Of a DNA stretch of 64,000 nucleotides, positions 1-8,150 are shown in pieces; position 1 is the stretch's first letter, and each line of letters begins with the position of its first letter. Location: the NCBI RefSeq assembly GCF_918741275.1, contig NZ_CAKKNA010000005.1:1-64000 (forward strand), in the 5' to 3' direction. The position numbers and the translations under genes were made by a program. The notes under the pieces were generated by a model. The model was not told the DNA's origin and searched no databases. It saw only the letters and a program-made list of their open reading frames with translations. This stretch comes from Bacillus sp. CECT 9360. GTDB taxonomy: Bacteria > Bacillota > Bacilli > Bacillales > DSM-1321.

Positions 1-105
1 ATCGTACTCACGAATAATATCCTTTCTTGGCTTCCCATTCTGATACAGCTGCACCATTTGATTTTTAAATTCTTCTGAAAACGTTCTTCGTTCTCTTTTA
101 GTCAT
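1..105 (-). mobile_element. IS3-type transposase OrfA, 5' end only (cut by window edge)
   Basis: Thirty-five codons are open from an ATG at 105 to the window edge. The peptide begins MTKRERRTFSEEFKNQMVQL, the usual start of the helix-turn-helix OrfA protein (transposase_8 type) of IS3-family elements, which binds the element ends and is extended by frameshifting into the OrfB integrase. A GAGGAGA ribosome binding site lies just upstream (around 112-118). The rest of the element is outside the window, so I cannot tell whether it is intact. The likely outer end of the element lies somewhere in 140-180; I could not fix the terminal inverted repeat without the other end. Its presence next to a defence operon fits an accessory island. 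Confidence 0.75.
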
Positions 106-237
106 CGTAGATTCTCCTCAACTATTGCATTAGTAGTCTACTTGACCTTGAATTTTCTGTCTAGATAAGTGTAGCCGTTCCAATTTTTCAAAATAAGAAT
201 GACAATCATCATTTTAAGGTGGTTGTTTCGTAAAGCA

Positions 238-273
238 AAAAGGACAGTCTTTCTCATTAAAAATTGTCCTTTC
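238..273. terminator. Bidirectional hairpin terminator downstream of qatD
   Basis: AAAAGGACA pairs with TGTCCTTTC around an 18-base loop. It lies between the end of the Qat operon and the insertion element. The rest of 110-410 holds no gene; it contains an imperfect direct repeat of GTTCTGAGA(N)GACA near 335-350 and 374-389. Confidence 0.55.
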
Positions 274-411
274 GAGGCACGTACCGCCAAAAGCTCCGCA
301 ATCTATCTTTTACCAAAAAACGTTCCAGATTTTCCGTTCTGAGATGACATTTTCACGCTTTCATGCTAATTTCTCTGTTCTGAGAAGACACTGCTTTATT
401 TTGTTTAAAAA

Positions 412-1155
412 TTATTCATTTAAAGAATCTCTTTGTTTTAATAATAGTCTTGCCAGATTTTTATAGATAATTTCTTCAAATTGTTCTACTTCTAATTTTT
501 TCGAGAATTGATAATAAATTTCAGGCAAATTATATGGATTCCCTTTTAGAAATGTTTTACCAAAAGGAGCGTCTGTTTCAATTAAGAGTCTATCTATAGG
601 GATGGACTTGATAATATCGAAACCTTTCTTTGAAGCTAACATAGAATAGTTGACTGAAAAGTAATACCCTTGTTCTATGATTCTGTACATCAATTCTTTA
701 TTGCCCGAAAACCAATGGAACACTGCATATTCTACTTTGTTATCTAACAGCATTGCTAATACATCCTCTTCTGCCTTCCGAGAATGAATTGACATAACTC
801 TTTTCGTTTTGGACGATTGGGAACAAATATAATCAAACGCCCTTTGTTGTTCATCTTTTGTATGAACGAATTCCTTAGAATAATCTAATCCTACTTCGCC
901 AACATACTTTGTAAAAGGAAGCATCGCATCAAATAGATACTGATTGAACTTGTACTTTCCAGCTAATTGAGGATTATAACCCAAACCTAATTTAACATAC
1001 TTGCTATCTGGAAATTCATTTTTACACTTCTGAAAAATCTCTGGCAAGTTAGTAACAAATAAAGCATATATTTTATTTTTATCAAAAGAGCAAAACATCT
1101 GAGTATAATTTTTAAAATAGTCGATATGGATATGCATATCGGATAAGTTACTCAT
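412..1155 (-). CDS. qatD: QatD, TatD-like metal-dependent nuclease of the Qat anti-phage system
   Basis: Fourth gene of a Qat operon. About 247 residues with the TatD/amidohydrolase metal-binding set visible in order: HxH in DMHIHID near the N terminus, the glutamate in VGEVGLDY, histidines in MSIHSRK and FHWFSG, and the aspartate in LIETDAPFG near the C terminus. Known TatD proteins are 3'-5' DNases; in Qat the protein is required for phage protection but its exact substrate is not clear to me. I chose the ATG at 1155, which overlaps the qatC stop (ATGAGTAA), rather than the upstream TTG, because such overlap signals translational coupling. The divergence from housekeeping TatD and the operon context identify it as QatD. 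Confidence 0.88.
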   Translation of the reverse strand: MSNLSDMHIHIDYFKNYTQMFCSFDKNKIYALFVTNLPEIFQKCKNEFPDSKYVKLGLGYNPQLAGKYKFNQYLFDAMLPFTKYVGEVGLDYSKEFVHTKDEQQRAFDYICSQSSKTKRVMSIHSRKAEEDVLAMLLDNKVEYAVFHWFSGNKELMYRIIEQGYYFSVNYSMLASKKGFDIIKSIPIDRLLIETDAPFGKTFLKGNPYNLPEIYYQFSKKLEVEQFEEIIYKNLARLLLKQRDSLNE

Positions 1156-2578
1156 CAATTCCAAATTCCTCTATACCAGCATATTCTATCAATCCGTTAT
1201 CAATACTTATCATCATTTCCATTAACTCTTCCATAGATTGACGATAAACCTTTTCGTACCCATCTAACTCTTCGCTAACCAATGGACCCTGTCTCAATAA
1301 AAGACTTCTAATATATTCACTATCATCCCTATGCTTAATATACCGCTTTAAACTAAAGAGTACAGCTTTCAAATCACTCGCTCTTCCTTGAATATTATTA
1401 TGGTTTAAGATGAAATCTCTACCTAATTGGTATAAAGGGTTATAACAAGTTTCATCCTGCTCTATTTTTGTAAAGGAAGCCATTCTAATTAAGCATGGAT
1501 AACAATAACCACAATTACAAGGTGTCACAACTTTATCGCTACGCTTTTTATCATACCGAGATAAGCAAGGATGTGAACAAGAAAGGGTTCGATGACTCTT
1601 CTGTTTGAAAACAGCATTATTTTTATGTTCTTCTAATATTTCTCCTTTTGACTTATTCCAATAAAAATTTGATACTCTATTTTCTATACCTATTTTCTTA
1701 AAAATTTTATTCAATGAATTTATGAAAATGGGATGTGTAGTCCTTGTACTACAACTCCCTGTTCTGCTATCAGTAAGAGGAACGTTTACACCTATGAATC
1801 CATTTTCAGGTATATAAACTGGTGTTTCCTTTCCTATAACTGAAGCTACGGACATTGCACCTGCAATGAATAGTAATGACCTACTTCGGCTGGTGCTCTC
1901 TCCTGGAAGTTTTTCGATTCTTTCGCCTCTTTGTAAGGGGGCAAATGGATTTACATTAAACAAAAGTAGCTCACTATCTAACTCACTGTATGAATCTCTT
2001 ATTGAATCAAATAATTCCCTTTGTCGGTTAGTCAAAAGGTTGTATTCTCTAAAGCCAATGTAAAGAGTATTCTTTTCATTTTCTGAGAGTGTTAATGCCC
2101 CACAAAAGGAATCTAACCCTCCTGAAAACAAGCTAACTGAATCATACTTTTCAGCGGAAATGAGGTTTTTTGTGTTCTTTTTATCGCCCCTGAATCTTGA
2201 AGTTGTAGCCCGAAACTCAAATGTCCATTTGTCCCCACTTAAAAAGCCAATTGTATTTTCGAGCTCTTTCTTTACCATATTCCATTTTTCCAATTCCAAA
2301 ACAGGTATAAACAACCTCATATTTCTTGTCCAGTTATCAGAAAAGTTTTTACGTGGAATTCTCTTATCAGCACAAAATATACTTGAAGCTATAATGAGAA
2401 AGTCTTCATTTACATTTGATAGATTTTCTAAACCAAACCTTCTCCACAACTGTTCCATATCGGTTTTGACATTGGATTTATTCTTCTTGTCGGATAAATT
2501 GAACAAAAAGAATTTCTCTTCAGTTGAACCACTTGGATTGAACTCGTCATTATTCTTATTAATCCATACATTAGTCAT
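1148..2578 (-). CDS. qatC: QatC, QueC-like PP-loop enzyme of the Qat anti-phage system
   Basis: A 476-residue protein with an ATP-binding PP-loop motif SLFSGGLDSFCG around residue 150 and a C-terminal zinc-type cysteine cluster (CSHPCLS then TPCNCGYCYPCL, residues about 330-365), both typical of QueC (7-cyano-7-deazaguanine synthase). It is about twice the length of housekeeping QueC, with an extra N-terminal part, as in defence-associated QueC-like proteins. Housekeeping QueC makes preQ0 from 7-carboxy-7-deazaguanine; in defence systems QueC-like enzymes are thought to use related chemistry to modify a partner protein. The start ATG overlaps the qatB stop by eight bases (ATGACTAATG), so the two are probably translated together. 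Confidence 0.88.
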   Translation of the reverse strand: MTNVWINKNNDEFNPSGSTEEKFFLFNLSDKKNKSNVKTDMEQLWRRFGLENLSNVNEDFLIIASSIFCADKRIPRKNFSDNWTRNMRLFIPVLELEKWNMVKKELENTIGFLSGDKWTFEFRATTSRFRGDKKNTKNLISAEKYDSVSLFSGGLDSFCGALTLSENEKNTLYIGFREYNLLTNRQRELFDSIRDSYSELDSELLLFNVNPFAPLQRGERIEKLPGESTSRSRSLLFIAGAMSVASVIGKETPVYIPENGFIGVNVPLTDSRTGSCSTRTTHPIFINSLNKIFKKIGIENRVSNFYWNKSKGEILEEHKNNAVFKQKSHRTLSCSHPCLSRYDKKRSDKVVTPCNCGYCYPCLIRMASFTKIEQDETCYNPLYQLGRDFILNHNNIQGRASDLKAVLFSLKRYIKHRDDSEYIRSLLLRQGPLVSEELDGYEKVYRQSMEELMEMMISIDNGLIEYAGIEEFGIDE

Positions 2579-3290
2579 TTATCTCACTCCAAGCAGACAA
2601 GATTTCAAGAGCTCTTTTATAAGTATCGTTAATAATTTTATTTCCTTCTTGACCATTCCAATCTATATCTTGAATTTTCTTTGTCGAATATTTCTTTTCA
2701 ATTGTGTTTCTAATATGTGTTTTTACGTTCTTCTCTGCAACTTCATATTTATCTAAGGTGTCAAATAAACTCAAGAGCTTTTCCGTAAAATTGGCAAAAA
2801 AACAATTTTGTATGAACTTAATAATGAACTCTCGAATAAAATCCCCTGTGTCTAATGTTTTCAATACATCTTCATACTCGTTGACATCATTTATTCCTTT
2901 AAAGAGCTCTCTCATCAACTCATTCATACTTTGGGTGGAAATGTTGTCATAAAATTCATTCCCACTATCACTAAAATATTTCAATAGCCCTGAACGAACA
3001 TTTTCAGGTGTTTCGTTTTTCAAATGGGATAAACCTAATCGGTCTAATGTTTCAGTGAATCCATACTTTCTTACAGAATCAATAAAACTAAGTGCTTTCC
3101 CACTTGATTGGATTGCTCGTCCTGCATTTGAACCAGAACCTCCAGAGCTATTCAATGCTTTCGCAAAACTCGAAACAGCCCTATCTACTGATGAAGGAGA
3201 GAAATTATCCCTTACCATTTTTGTAACATCTCTTTTTACGTCTGGCCATAGATATCCTGTTGGTGGTAAGTAACCTTTTGATGTACCCAT
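2571..3290 (-). CDS. qatB: QatB, Qat anti-phage system protein of unknown biochemical role
   Basis: A 239-residue protein starting MGTSKGYLPPTGYLWPDVK, followed by a helical region and a Gly/Ser-rich stretch (NSSGGSGSNAGRA, about residues 48-60). A start of MGTS and placement between the KAP ATPase and the QueC-like gene are typical of QatB. Removal of the first Met would expose an N-terminal glycine; since QatC is QueC-like, QatB is a reasonable candidate acceptor for a deazaguanine-type modification, but that is inference. The gene starts one base after the qatA stop region (TAAAGAATGG), with GGGAG just upstream inside the qatA end. Confidence 0.85.
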   Translation of the reverse strand: MGTSKGYLPPTGYLWPDVKRDVTKMVRDNFSPSSVDRAVSSFAKALNSSGGSGSNAGRAIQSSGKALSFIDSVRKYGFTETLDRLGLSHLKNETPENVRSGLLKYFSDSGNEFYDNISTQSMNELMRELFKGINDVNEYEDVLKTLDTGDFIREFIIKFIQNCFFANFTEKLLSLFDTLDKYEVAEKNVKTHIRNTIEKKYSTKKIQDIDWNGQEGNKIINDTYKRALEILSAWSEIND

Positions 3291-3293
3291 TCT

Positions 3294-5165
3294 TTATTCT
3301 CCCACTATATCCCAAAGTTTTTTATCTGTTTTTTTCTCTTCTATATAATATTTTTTCAATGCTTGGAACACATCAGAGTCCAATTGCTGGAAAAGTAGAA
3401 TTTCAGTTAAAGTCACGTTTTCAGCTTTAATCTTCTTAAATTCTTCAAAAATTTTAGACTTATATTGAGGTAGAATATTATAAAGTTCAATTAAAGTCTC
3501 TATCTGCTTTTTATCTTGGTGATACCTCTCTAAAACACCCTTTAGAATTTCATTTCTCGTAACTTCATCCATTTCAAGCATCTGCTCTATTTTCTTTCTA
3601 CGCAATGCCTTGTTTGCTTCAAGGTTACATATCTGGTTAATATACTTCCTTTCATCTTGATTCAAGTTTGTTGAGAATAATCTTCTATCTGCAACTGAAT
3701 CCCTTGCTAAATAAAAGTAAGGTGACAGGTCTACACCAGCTAACCTCGGTTCTGTTCCAATCCATCTCTTAACCTTTTCCCCCGACCACGCTGTGTTTTT
3801 AATTATCTCTTCGAGTTGAGGAGATACACTTTCTTCTCTTCCGTTTAATATTCTTTCTTCAAGCATACTTAGTTGTATTGGAGTTCCACTATGTTCAAAT
3901 TGCCATTGGAATAATTCTTTAAATAAATCGCTATCAAAGTATTCTAATACCATTAATTTAGCTAAAATAGAAAGATTGAAATCAATTTTTTGAATTTCTG
4001 CAAGCCTTTTCCTTATATAAAAGGTATTTAAAAATCTCTTAGTTTGACGTGGATTTCCCTTTAATGAAGAAGCAACAATACTACCTATACTATTAAAAAT
4101 CTGTATTTGTTCTTCAAATTCCTCTTGATTTGTACTCTCTTTATATTTTGCCCCTTCCACTGATATTTCATTTTGAACTACAGCTATTATTTCTGTTCCA
4201 GAAATTATTTCACCCTTAATAAAAATTCCTTTTTCTTTTAATTTTTCAATTAGTTGATTTATCGAATCTTCTTCCAAAAACATTTCGGCAATAAGTAATA
4301 ACATATAATTCTTAACGTCACTTTCAGCTAATTCTGCAATTCTAATAGGAAGTTGAACAATTTTTTCAATATAATCAACCGAAACATCTATTCCTTCAAT
4401 ATCTAATTGAGGATATTTTCTTTTAATAGAATATGAGATTATGTTTTCATCCATAGCAATTATAAAAGTAGTTCTTGCAACAGATAAAAATAATTTTATT
4501 GCTTCAAGTGTCTCAACGATTCGGTCGGGATTGCACCTGTCTAAATCATCAATAAGAATTATGAGATTATCTACAGATGATTCTTCAATAAGATTGGCAA
4601 AATCCTCACGAAATCCCCGAATATTCTCAACGATATTTTCTTGCGGATTTTCTTCCATATATTCCTTTGTCAATTTTTGCGTTTTCTCAATTTGTTCCTG
4701 AACCTTTTCTGGACTCTTAAAATCAGAGGCGTTTGGCATCATTATTAATGGAGGTAACCCTGTCATTCCACTGATAGCCCATGGAACACCCTGCTTTAAA
4801 ACCGTTTTTCCTACCCCCATCCAATTAACTCTTTTCATTAAACCTTTAATTTTATCTGTAGAGCTTTCAAAAAAGGTTTGATTTTCTTTCATGCTTTGCA
4901 AAATCGCTTCCATTAGAGCAGTTTTTGCATCTTCATAGCCTTCAAACATCCATGCATTTACTTTGACCACAGCAATTTTCTTATCTGCATGAGAAGAAGT
5001 TTGTTCTTCTATTAAATGTAGTAATGTTGATTTCCCGCTTCCCCAATTGCCAAATAAGCCTATGGTTAATGGGTTCATCCTTTCACTTACAGCGATTTCA
5101 GTAATCAAGTCTGCATATGGCCGATAGGCAAGCATATCAATTTTTGAAGCATCATCAGCCCACAT
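3294..5165 (-). CDS. qatA: QatA, KAP-family P-loop ATPase of the Qat anti-phage system
   Basis: First gene of the Qat operon, about 623 residues. A Walker A motif (GLFGNWGSGKSTLL, near residue 45) and a Walker B stretch (NLIILIDDLDRCNPDRI, near residue 205) mark a KAP-type STAND-like NTPase; a hydrophobic stretch around residues 125-145 (VPWAISGMTGLPPLIMM) may be the membrane-associated part common in KAP proteins. It probably acts as the sensor or motor of the system. I prefer the ATG at 5165 to the GTG at 5177: the GGGGTGA sequence sits eight bases before the ATG but overlaps the GTG. The upstream leader region shares 16 bases exactly with the broken gene starting at 8769. Confidence 0.88.
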   Translation of the reverse strand: MWADDASKIDMLAYRPYADLITEIAVSERMNPLTIGLFGNWGSGKSTLLHLIEEQTSSHADKKIAVVKVNAWMFEGYEDAKTALMEAILQSMKENQTFFESSTDKIKGLMKRVNWMGVGKTVLKQGVPWAISGMTGLPPLIMMPNASDFKSPEKVQEQIEKTQKLTKEYMEENPQENIVENIRGFREDFANLIEESSVDNLIILIDDLDRCNPDRIVETLEAIKLFLSVARTTFIIAMDENIISYSIKRKYPQLDIEGIDVSVDYIEKIVQLPIRIAELAESDVKNYMLLLIAEMFLEEDSINQLIEKLKEKGIFIKGEIISGTEIIAVVQNEISVEGAKYKESTNQEEFEEQIQIFNSIGSIVASSLKGNPRQTKRFLNTFYIRKRLAEIQKIDFNLSILAKLMVLEYFDSDLFKELFQWQFEHSGTPIQLSMLEERILNGREESVSPQLEEIIKNTAWSGEKVKRWIGTEPRLAGVDLSPYFYLARDSVADRRLFSTNLNQDERKYINQICNLEANKALRRKKIEQMLEMDEVTRNEILKGVLERYHQDKKQIETLIELYNILPQYKSKIFEEFKKIKAENVTLTEILLFQQLDSDVFQALKKYYIEEKKTDKKLWDIVGE

Positions 5166-5168
5166 AAA

Positions 5169-5184
5169 ATCATTCACCCCACTA
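5169..5184 (-). promoter_or_regulatory. Ribosome-binding region of qatA, identical to that of the gene at 8769
   Basis: The sequence TAGTGGGGTGAATGAT precedes the start codon. The same 16 bases precede the start of the unrelated-looking gene at 8769 (8770-8785). The rest of the 5185-5690 gap has no gene that I would support; it carries a TTGACA-like element at about 5373-5378 without a convincing -10 box, and the terminator at 5533-5579. Confidence 0.5.
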
Positions 5185-5532
5185 TATAAATATCATTTTC
5201 TTTAAAATATTTAGTCATTTTTCCTTATATTTCTATTGTCCCTTTTTTACTACTTAATTTCAAATATTTCCTATATAAAATGACAACCTGTTTTAATTAG
5301 TATCCACTACCCTATTGGTCGCTTTATTTATTTTAGCTTAATATAAACGATTTAAATTTTTTTTTGATGTAGTTGTCAAATATAATCGTTTCCTCATGCC
5401 CTTGTAATTCCTAACTTTTTTCGCTTTTTTCTTCCTACTTTCTTTTTACAAACCTTGATTTTCAGGGATTTTTCTCCAATTTATGTTCTTATTTTGTCCT
5501 TCCTTTCTCATGTATTTTTCTTGCCTTTAAAA

Positions 5533-5579
5533 TCAAAAAACACGAGGGAAACTGGAGAAAAATCCAGTTCCCGCCCGTG
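5533..5579 (-). terminator. Strong rho-independent terminator upstream of qatA
   Basis: On the minus strand, CACGGG-GGGAACTGGA pairs with TCCAGTTTCCC-CGTG around a six-base loop and is followed by TTTTTTG. It would end transcripts from the 154-residue gene at 5692, about 110 bases upstream. Because it stands 370 bases before qatA, it could instead be part of a long qat leader; the sequence does not decide between these. Confidence 0.75.
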
Positions 5580-5691
5580 CTCTGGTTACAATTATGTTTG
5601 AACATTTTACAAGTTATTTTACCTACTTTATTTGCCGATAACATAGAGGTAGGGGAAAGGGAATAGGCTTCTTGAAGCATTCAATTTACCT

Positions 5692-6156
5692 TCAATTGCC
5701 TTTAATATAATTATCTTTTGCTTGTTTTATTTGTTGTCCTACGAGTTCCCAACGGTTGTCCATTATATCAATATCCTCGATACTGATTTTCCCAAAATGT
5801 TTCTTGTATGCATCTTCCCTTGCATCATCTACAACTTTCTTAAGATTTTCCATTTCATATTTAATGATTGTCATTATCCATGAATTTTCAAATTCTTCAG
5901 ATTCTAATTCAGAATATATTTCATCATGTTTCTCTAAAAGTTTATTTCTCTTGGCTGTCCATTTATCCCTATTTTCTTTATTCATACTAAAATCTTTTAA
6001 AATAACTTTAAGTTTTTCCAGTGTTGATGATAAATCAGTCAACTCCCTAAATTTCCGCTGAAGATGTGCATCTTCTTTTAACTTTTCTACAGTTTGCTTC
6101 AATTTTTGTTCTGTTATTTTAATAACCTGTTCTTCAAACACTACAACCATGTTCAA
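5692..6156 (-). CDS. Unknown charged, coiled-coil-rich protein
   Basis: I do not recognise this 154-residue protein. It is almost entirely helical in appearance and rich in Lys and Glu with heptad-like spacing (for example the stretch beginning ITEQKLKQTVEKLKED), and has no signal peptide, membrane segment, cysteine pattern or enzyme motif. The assigned start is TTG at 6156, followed two codons later by ATG; AAGGGTGA lies eight bases before the TTG. It sits between the Qat operon and several broken genes, all on the same strand, so an island-encoded accessory, immunity or defence role is possible but not shown. Confidence 0.55.
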   Translation of the reverse strand: MNMVVVFEEQVIKITEQKLKQTVEKLKEDAHLQRKFRELTDLSSTLEKLKVILKDFSMNKENRDKWTAKRNKLLEKHDEIYSELESEEFENSWIMTIIKYEMENLKKVVDDAREDAYKKHFGKISIEDIDIMDNRWELVGQQIKQAKDNYIKGN

Positions 6157-6347
6157 TTATTCTTCACCCTTTTATAAAAAGTAAATGACTACCTTTTTCA
6201 TCTTTTCATGTAATCCTTTAAGTACCAATGATTCATTTAGTTTCTTGCAAAATTTTATATACACCATAAACTTGGCATGAGTCTACTTACCATATGTTTT
6301 CGCAATGCTCCACCTGTAGCTATCAAAGTTAACATGGAAGACTTATA

Positions 6348-6370
6348 CTTCTTAGTATTATACTAAGAAG
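6348..6370. terminator. Perfect palindrome downstream of the broken gene at 6390
   Basis: CTTCTTAGTA and TACTAAGAAG form a ten-base-pair stem around three bases. It lies 20 bases past the stop of the frameshifted gene. There is no strong T-run, so it may be an inefficient terminator or an RNA-stabilising hairpin. In the gap 6157-6389 I see only one tiny frame (about 31 codons on the minus strand near 6190-6285), which I would not call a gene. Confidence 0.45.
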
Positions 6371-6389
6371 CTGTTGAAAATAAATTTTA

Positions 6390-7210
6390 TTAATTATTAA
6401 TAATCTTAGTTCGGTATTCTTCCCAATAGTTCTCTTTGTCTCCCCATATATCATGTAACCATATGTACATCATTATTATTTCAAGGTACTGCTTTTTTCC
6501 TTTTATAAACGGTTTCTTTGAAATTTTGGTGTAGAGGGTATTTAAATTAAATGGGTTTGTTTTTTGCCTGTAATCATAAAAATATGGTTGCCATTTTTCA
6601 TTGCTTTTAATTTTATGATTTGATGGCCATAAGGAGTCATCATCAGAAAAACGTACTAAATAATCAGAAACAAAAGCCCAAATATTCACTTTGTATTTAT
6701 TCCAAGTATTTTCTAACCATTCGTTTATATCCTCAGTCAAAAATACTGATGGAGTATTAGCCTTTTCACTTTGAATTCTATGGTAATCTGTTATAAACAG
6801 GAATAGCATCTCTGTCTGCCCTTTTAAAAATGAATTCTTTTTAATAAGTTGAGCATAGCAATCATAAGAGCAACTTCTAAATTCATTCTCTGAATTGTAC
6901 AGAAAAAAAAGTTCATCTTTTTTCAAATAACTTATAATAGAACGATGTATATGCTTTTCATGCACATCATAGATATTAACCAACCATTCATATCACTTTC
7001 ATACATATCCAGTTGCTTACTGAACTTTTCTAAACGTTCTTCATTTAAAAATGTTTTTTGTTCCATTTCGTCAATATTCAAATACTGGTTAAAATATTCA
7101 AAAACATAATTAACACAAATTCTCATGTTTTCCATTCTGGAATCAATATCATATTCGTTTATTTTATCTTCCCTTTTTCTTTTTGAAATATATTCTTCAA
7201 GAGAAAGCAT
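6390..7210 (-). pseudogene. Unknown island gene split by a frameshift near 6975
   Basis: Two overlapping frames look like one gene. The first (7210-6932) encodes an acidic helical N-terminal part ending ...DMNGWL; the second (6983-6390) has no ribosome binding site and starts ...VNIYDVHEKHI in a new frame at the same point. Joined at about 6975-6985 they give a single soluble protein of roughly 270 residues rich in Trp, Tyr and charged residues, with no motif I recognise. Upstream of the first ATG lies a weak AGGATGTGG site. Either the gene is broken, or there is an assembly error, or a frameshift is used in translation. The family is unknown to me. Confidence 0.6.
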
Positions 7211-7237
7211 CTAAATTCCACATCCTATTTACTTGAC

Positions 7238-7350
7238 CTAAAATAAACCCTTAATAGAAATATGATTGAAGTTCGATATTGATGTAATTCCTTTATCCTT
7301 TAAATCACTTATTATTTCGTTTTCAAGTTCCCTATTTTGTGCTAAACATT
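7238..7350 (-). pseudogene. Out-of-frame coding remnant after the gene at 7332
   Basis: Directly after, and in a different frame from, the 212-residue gene there is an open stretch encoding about 37 residues (NRELENEIISDLKDKGITS is its core) ending at TAG 7238-7240. It has the composition of a real protein C terminus and no start or ribosome binding site of its own. It could be the displaced original end of the gene at 7332, or a remnant of another gene. Confidence 0.35.
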
Positions 7351-7970
7351 TCTTCACGAAAAGGACTATATTCCTCTTCAAATGCCATAAACCAGCTCCC
7401 CGTTTCATCCTGTTTACAGATAGCCAATCTTACTTCATCTAATCCTTGTGGAGTAAAGCTATTTGCACAAACTCGCTCTAATTCCAGTTTGTTGTCATAA
7501 TAACGATAAACCATTAGAGCATTCGAATTTTGAATCACATTCTTTAGGATAATTAAGTCATTTAGGTAATTAATTCTTTCTGGCGATTCTATGTACTGTA
7601 CCCCAATCACATTATGAGGAATATATCCTTCTTCTGTCCGAGAAAACAGCTTTTCAATTGTATCAACATCTTTATTCCATACATTTTCTCTTTCTAAATG
7701 AAGGGCAAGGTATTGGTATTGTTCATCACTATATCGTACATCATACTTCCACCAGGCTAAATCCATTGGTCTTGAACGTCCTTTAACCTTATCAAACTTA
7801 GAATCTTCTATAAATGTATCAAAACCAAGCATTTGACCTAGATTATCAAAATAATCGATTTCCCTTTTAGTAAACATTGACCGATTATGTAAGTGAGAAA
7901 AATTCATTCTTCGGTAATTCCTTACGTATCCTTCAAAATATTGCATTAGGTTGAGATACTGTTTTTCCAT
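7332..7970 (-). CDS. Unknown 212-residue island protein, possibly nuclease-like
   Basis: I do not recognise the family. The start is well supported (AGAGGATT eight bases or so before ATG 7970). The middle contains RSRPMDLAWWKYD followed about 17 residues later by LALHLERENVW; an aspartate next to an aromatic pair and then an ExE-type strand is reminiscent of PD-(D/E)xK-like folds, but this is a weak resemblance. No membrane or signal segment is visible. The C terminus may be truncated by a frameshift, because a coding-like stretch continues in another frame down to 7238. Confidence 0.5.
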   Translation of the reverse strand: MEKQYLNLMQYFEGYVRNYRRMNFSHLHNRSMFTKREIDYFDNLGQMLGFDTFIEDSKFDKVKGRSRPMDLAWWKYDVRYSDEQYQYLALHLERENVWNKDVDTIEKLFSRTEEGYIPHNVIGVQYIESPERINYLNDLIILKNVIQNSNALMVYRYYDNKLELERVCANSFTPQGLDEVRLAICKQDETGSWFMAFEEEYSPFREEMFSTK

Positions 7971-8087
7971 AAAATCAATCCTCTTAATTTGTCATTTTGT
8001 TATCTAAAATTATATGCTATTATCTGGTAATACACTAGAATGTAAGCAGAATAAAATTGAAAAATATGTGAGGTAAAGGTAAAAATT

Positions 8088-8111
8088 CCCCATTGCAAAT
8101 TTGCTATGGGG
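8088..8111 (-). terminator. Terminator after the broken gene at 8151
   Basis: CCCCAT...ATGGGG with an inner GCAAATTTGC forms a long stem; on the minus strand it is followed by AATTTTTACC. It lies 40 bases after the stop of the frameshifted gene and separates it from the gene starting at 7970. Confidence 0.65.
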
Positions 8112-8150
8112 ATAATGTTTTTATATTCATATTTCTATATTGCCAGAACA

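Noticed and set aside
2160-2756. Plus-strand frame of 198 codons opposite qatC/qatB
   Set aside because: Phe/Ser/Leu-rich shadow of AT-rich genes on the other strand, no start signal.
5489-5680. Minus-strand frame of 63 codons between qatA and the gene at 5692
   Set aside because: It runs straight through the strong terminator stem at 5541-5579 and has no convincing ribosome binding site.
6190-6285. A 31-codon minus-strand frame in the gap before 6390
   Set aside because: No ribosome binding site, no recognisable composition, likely chance.
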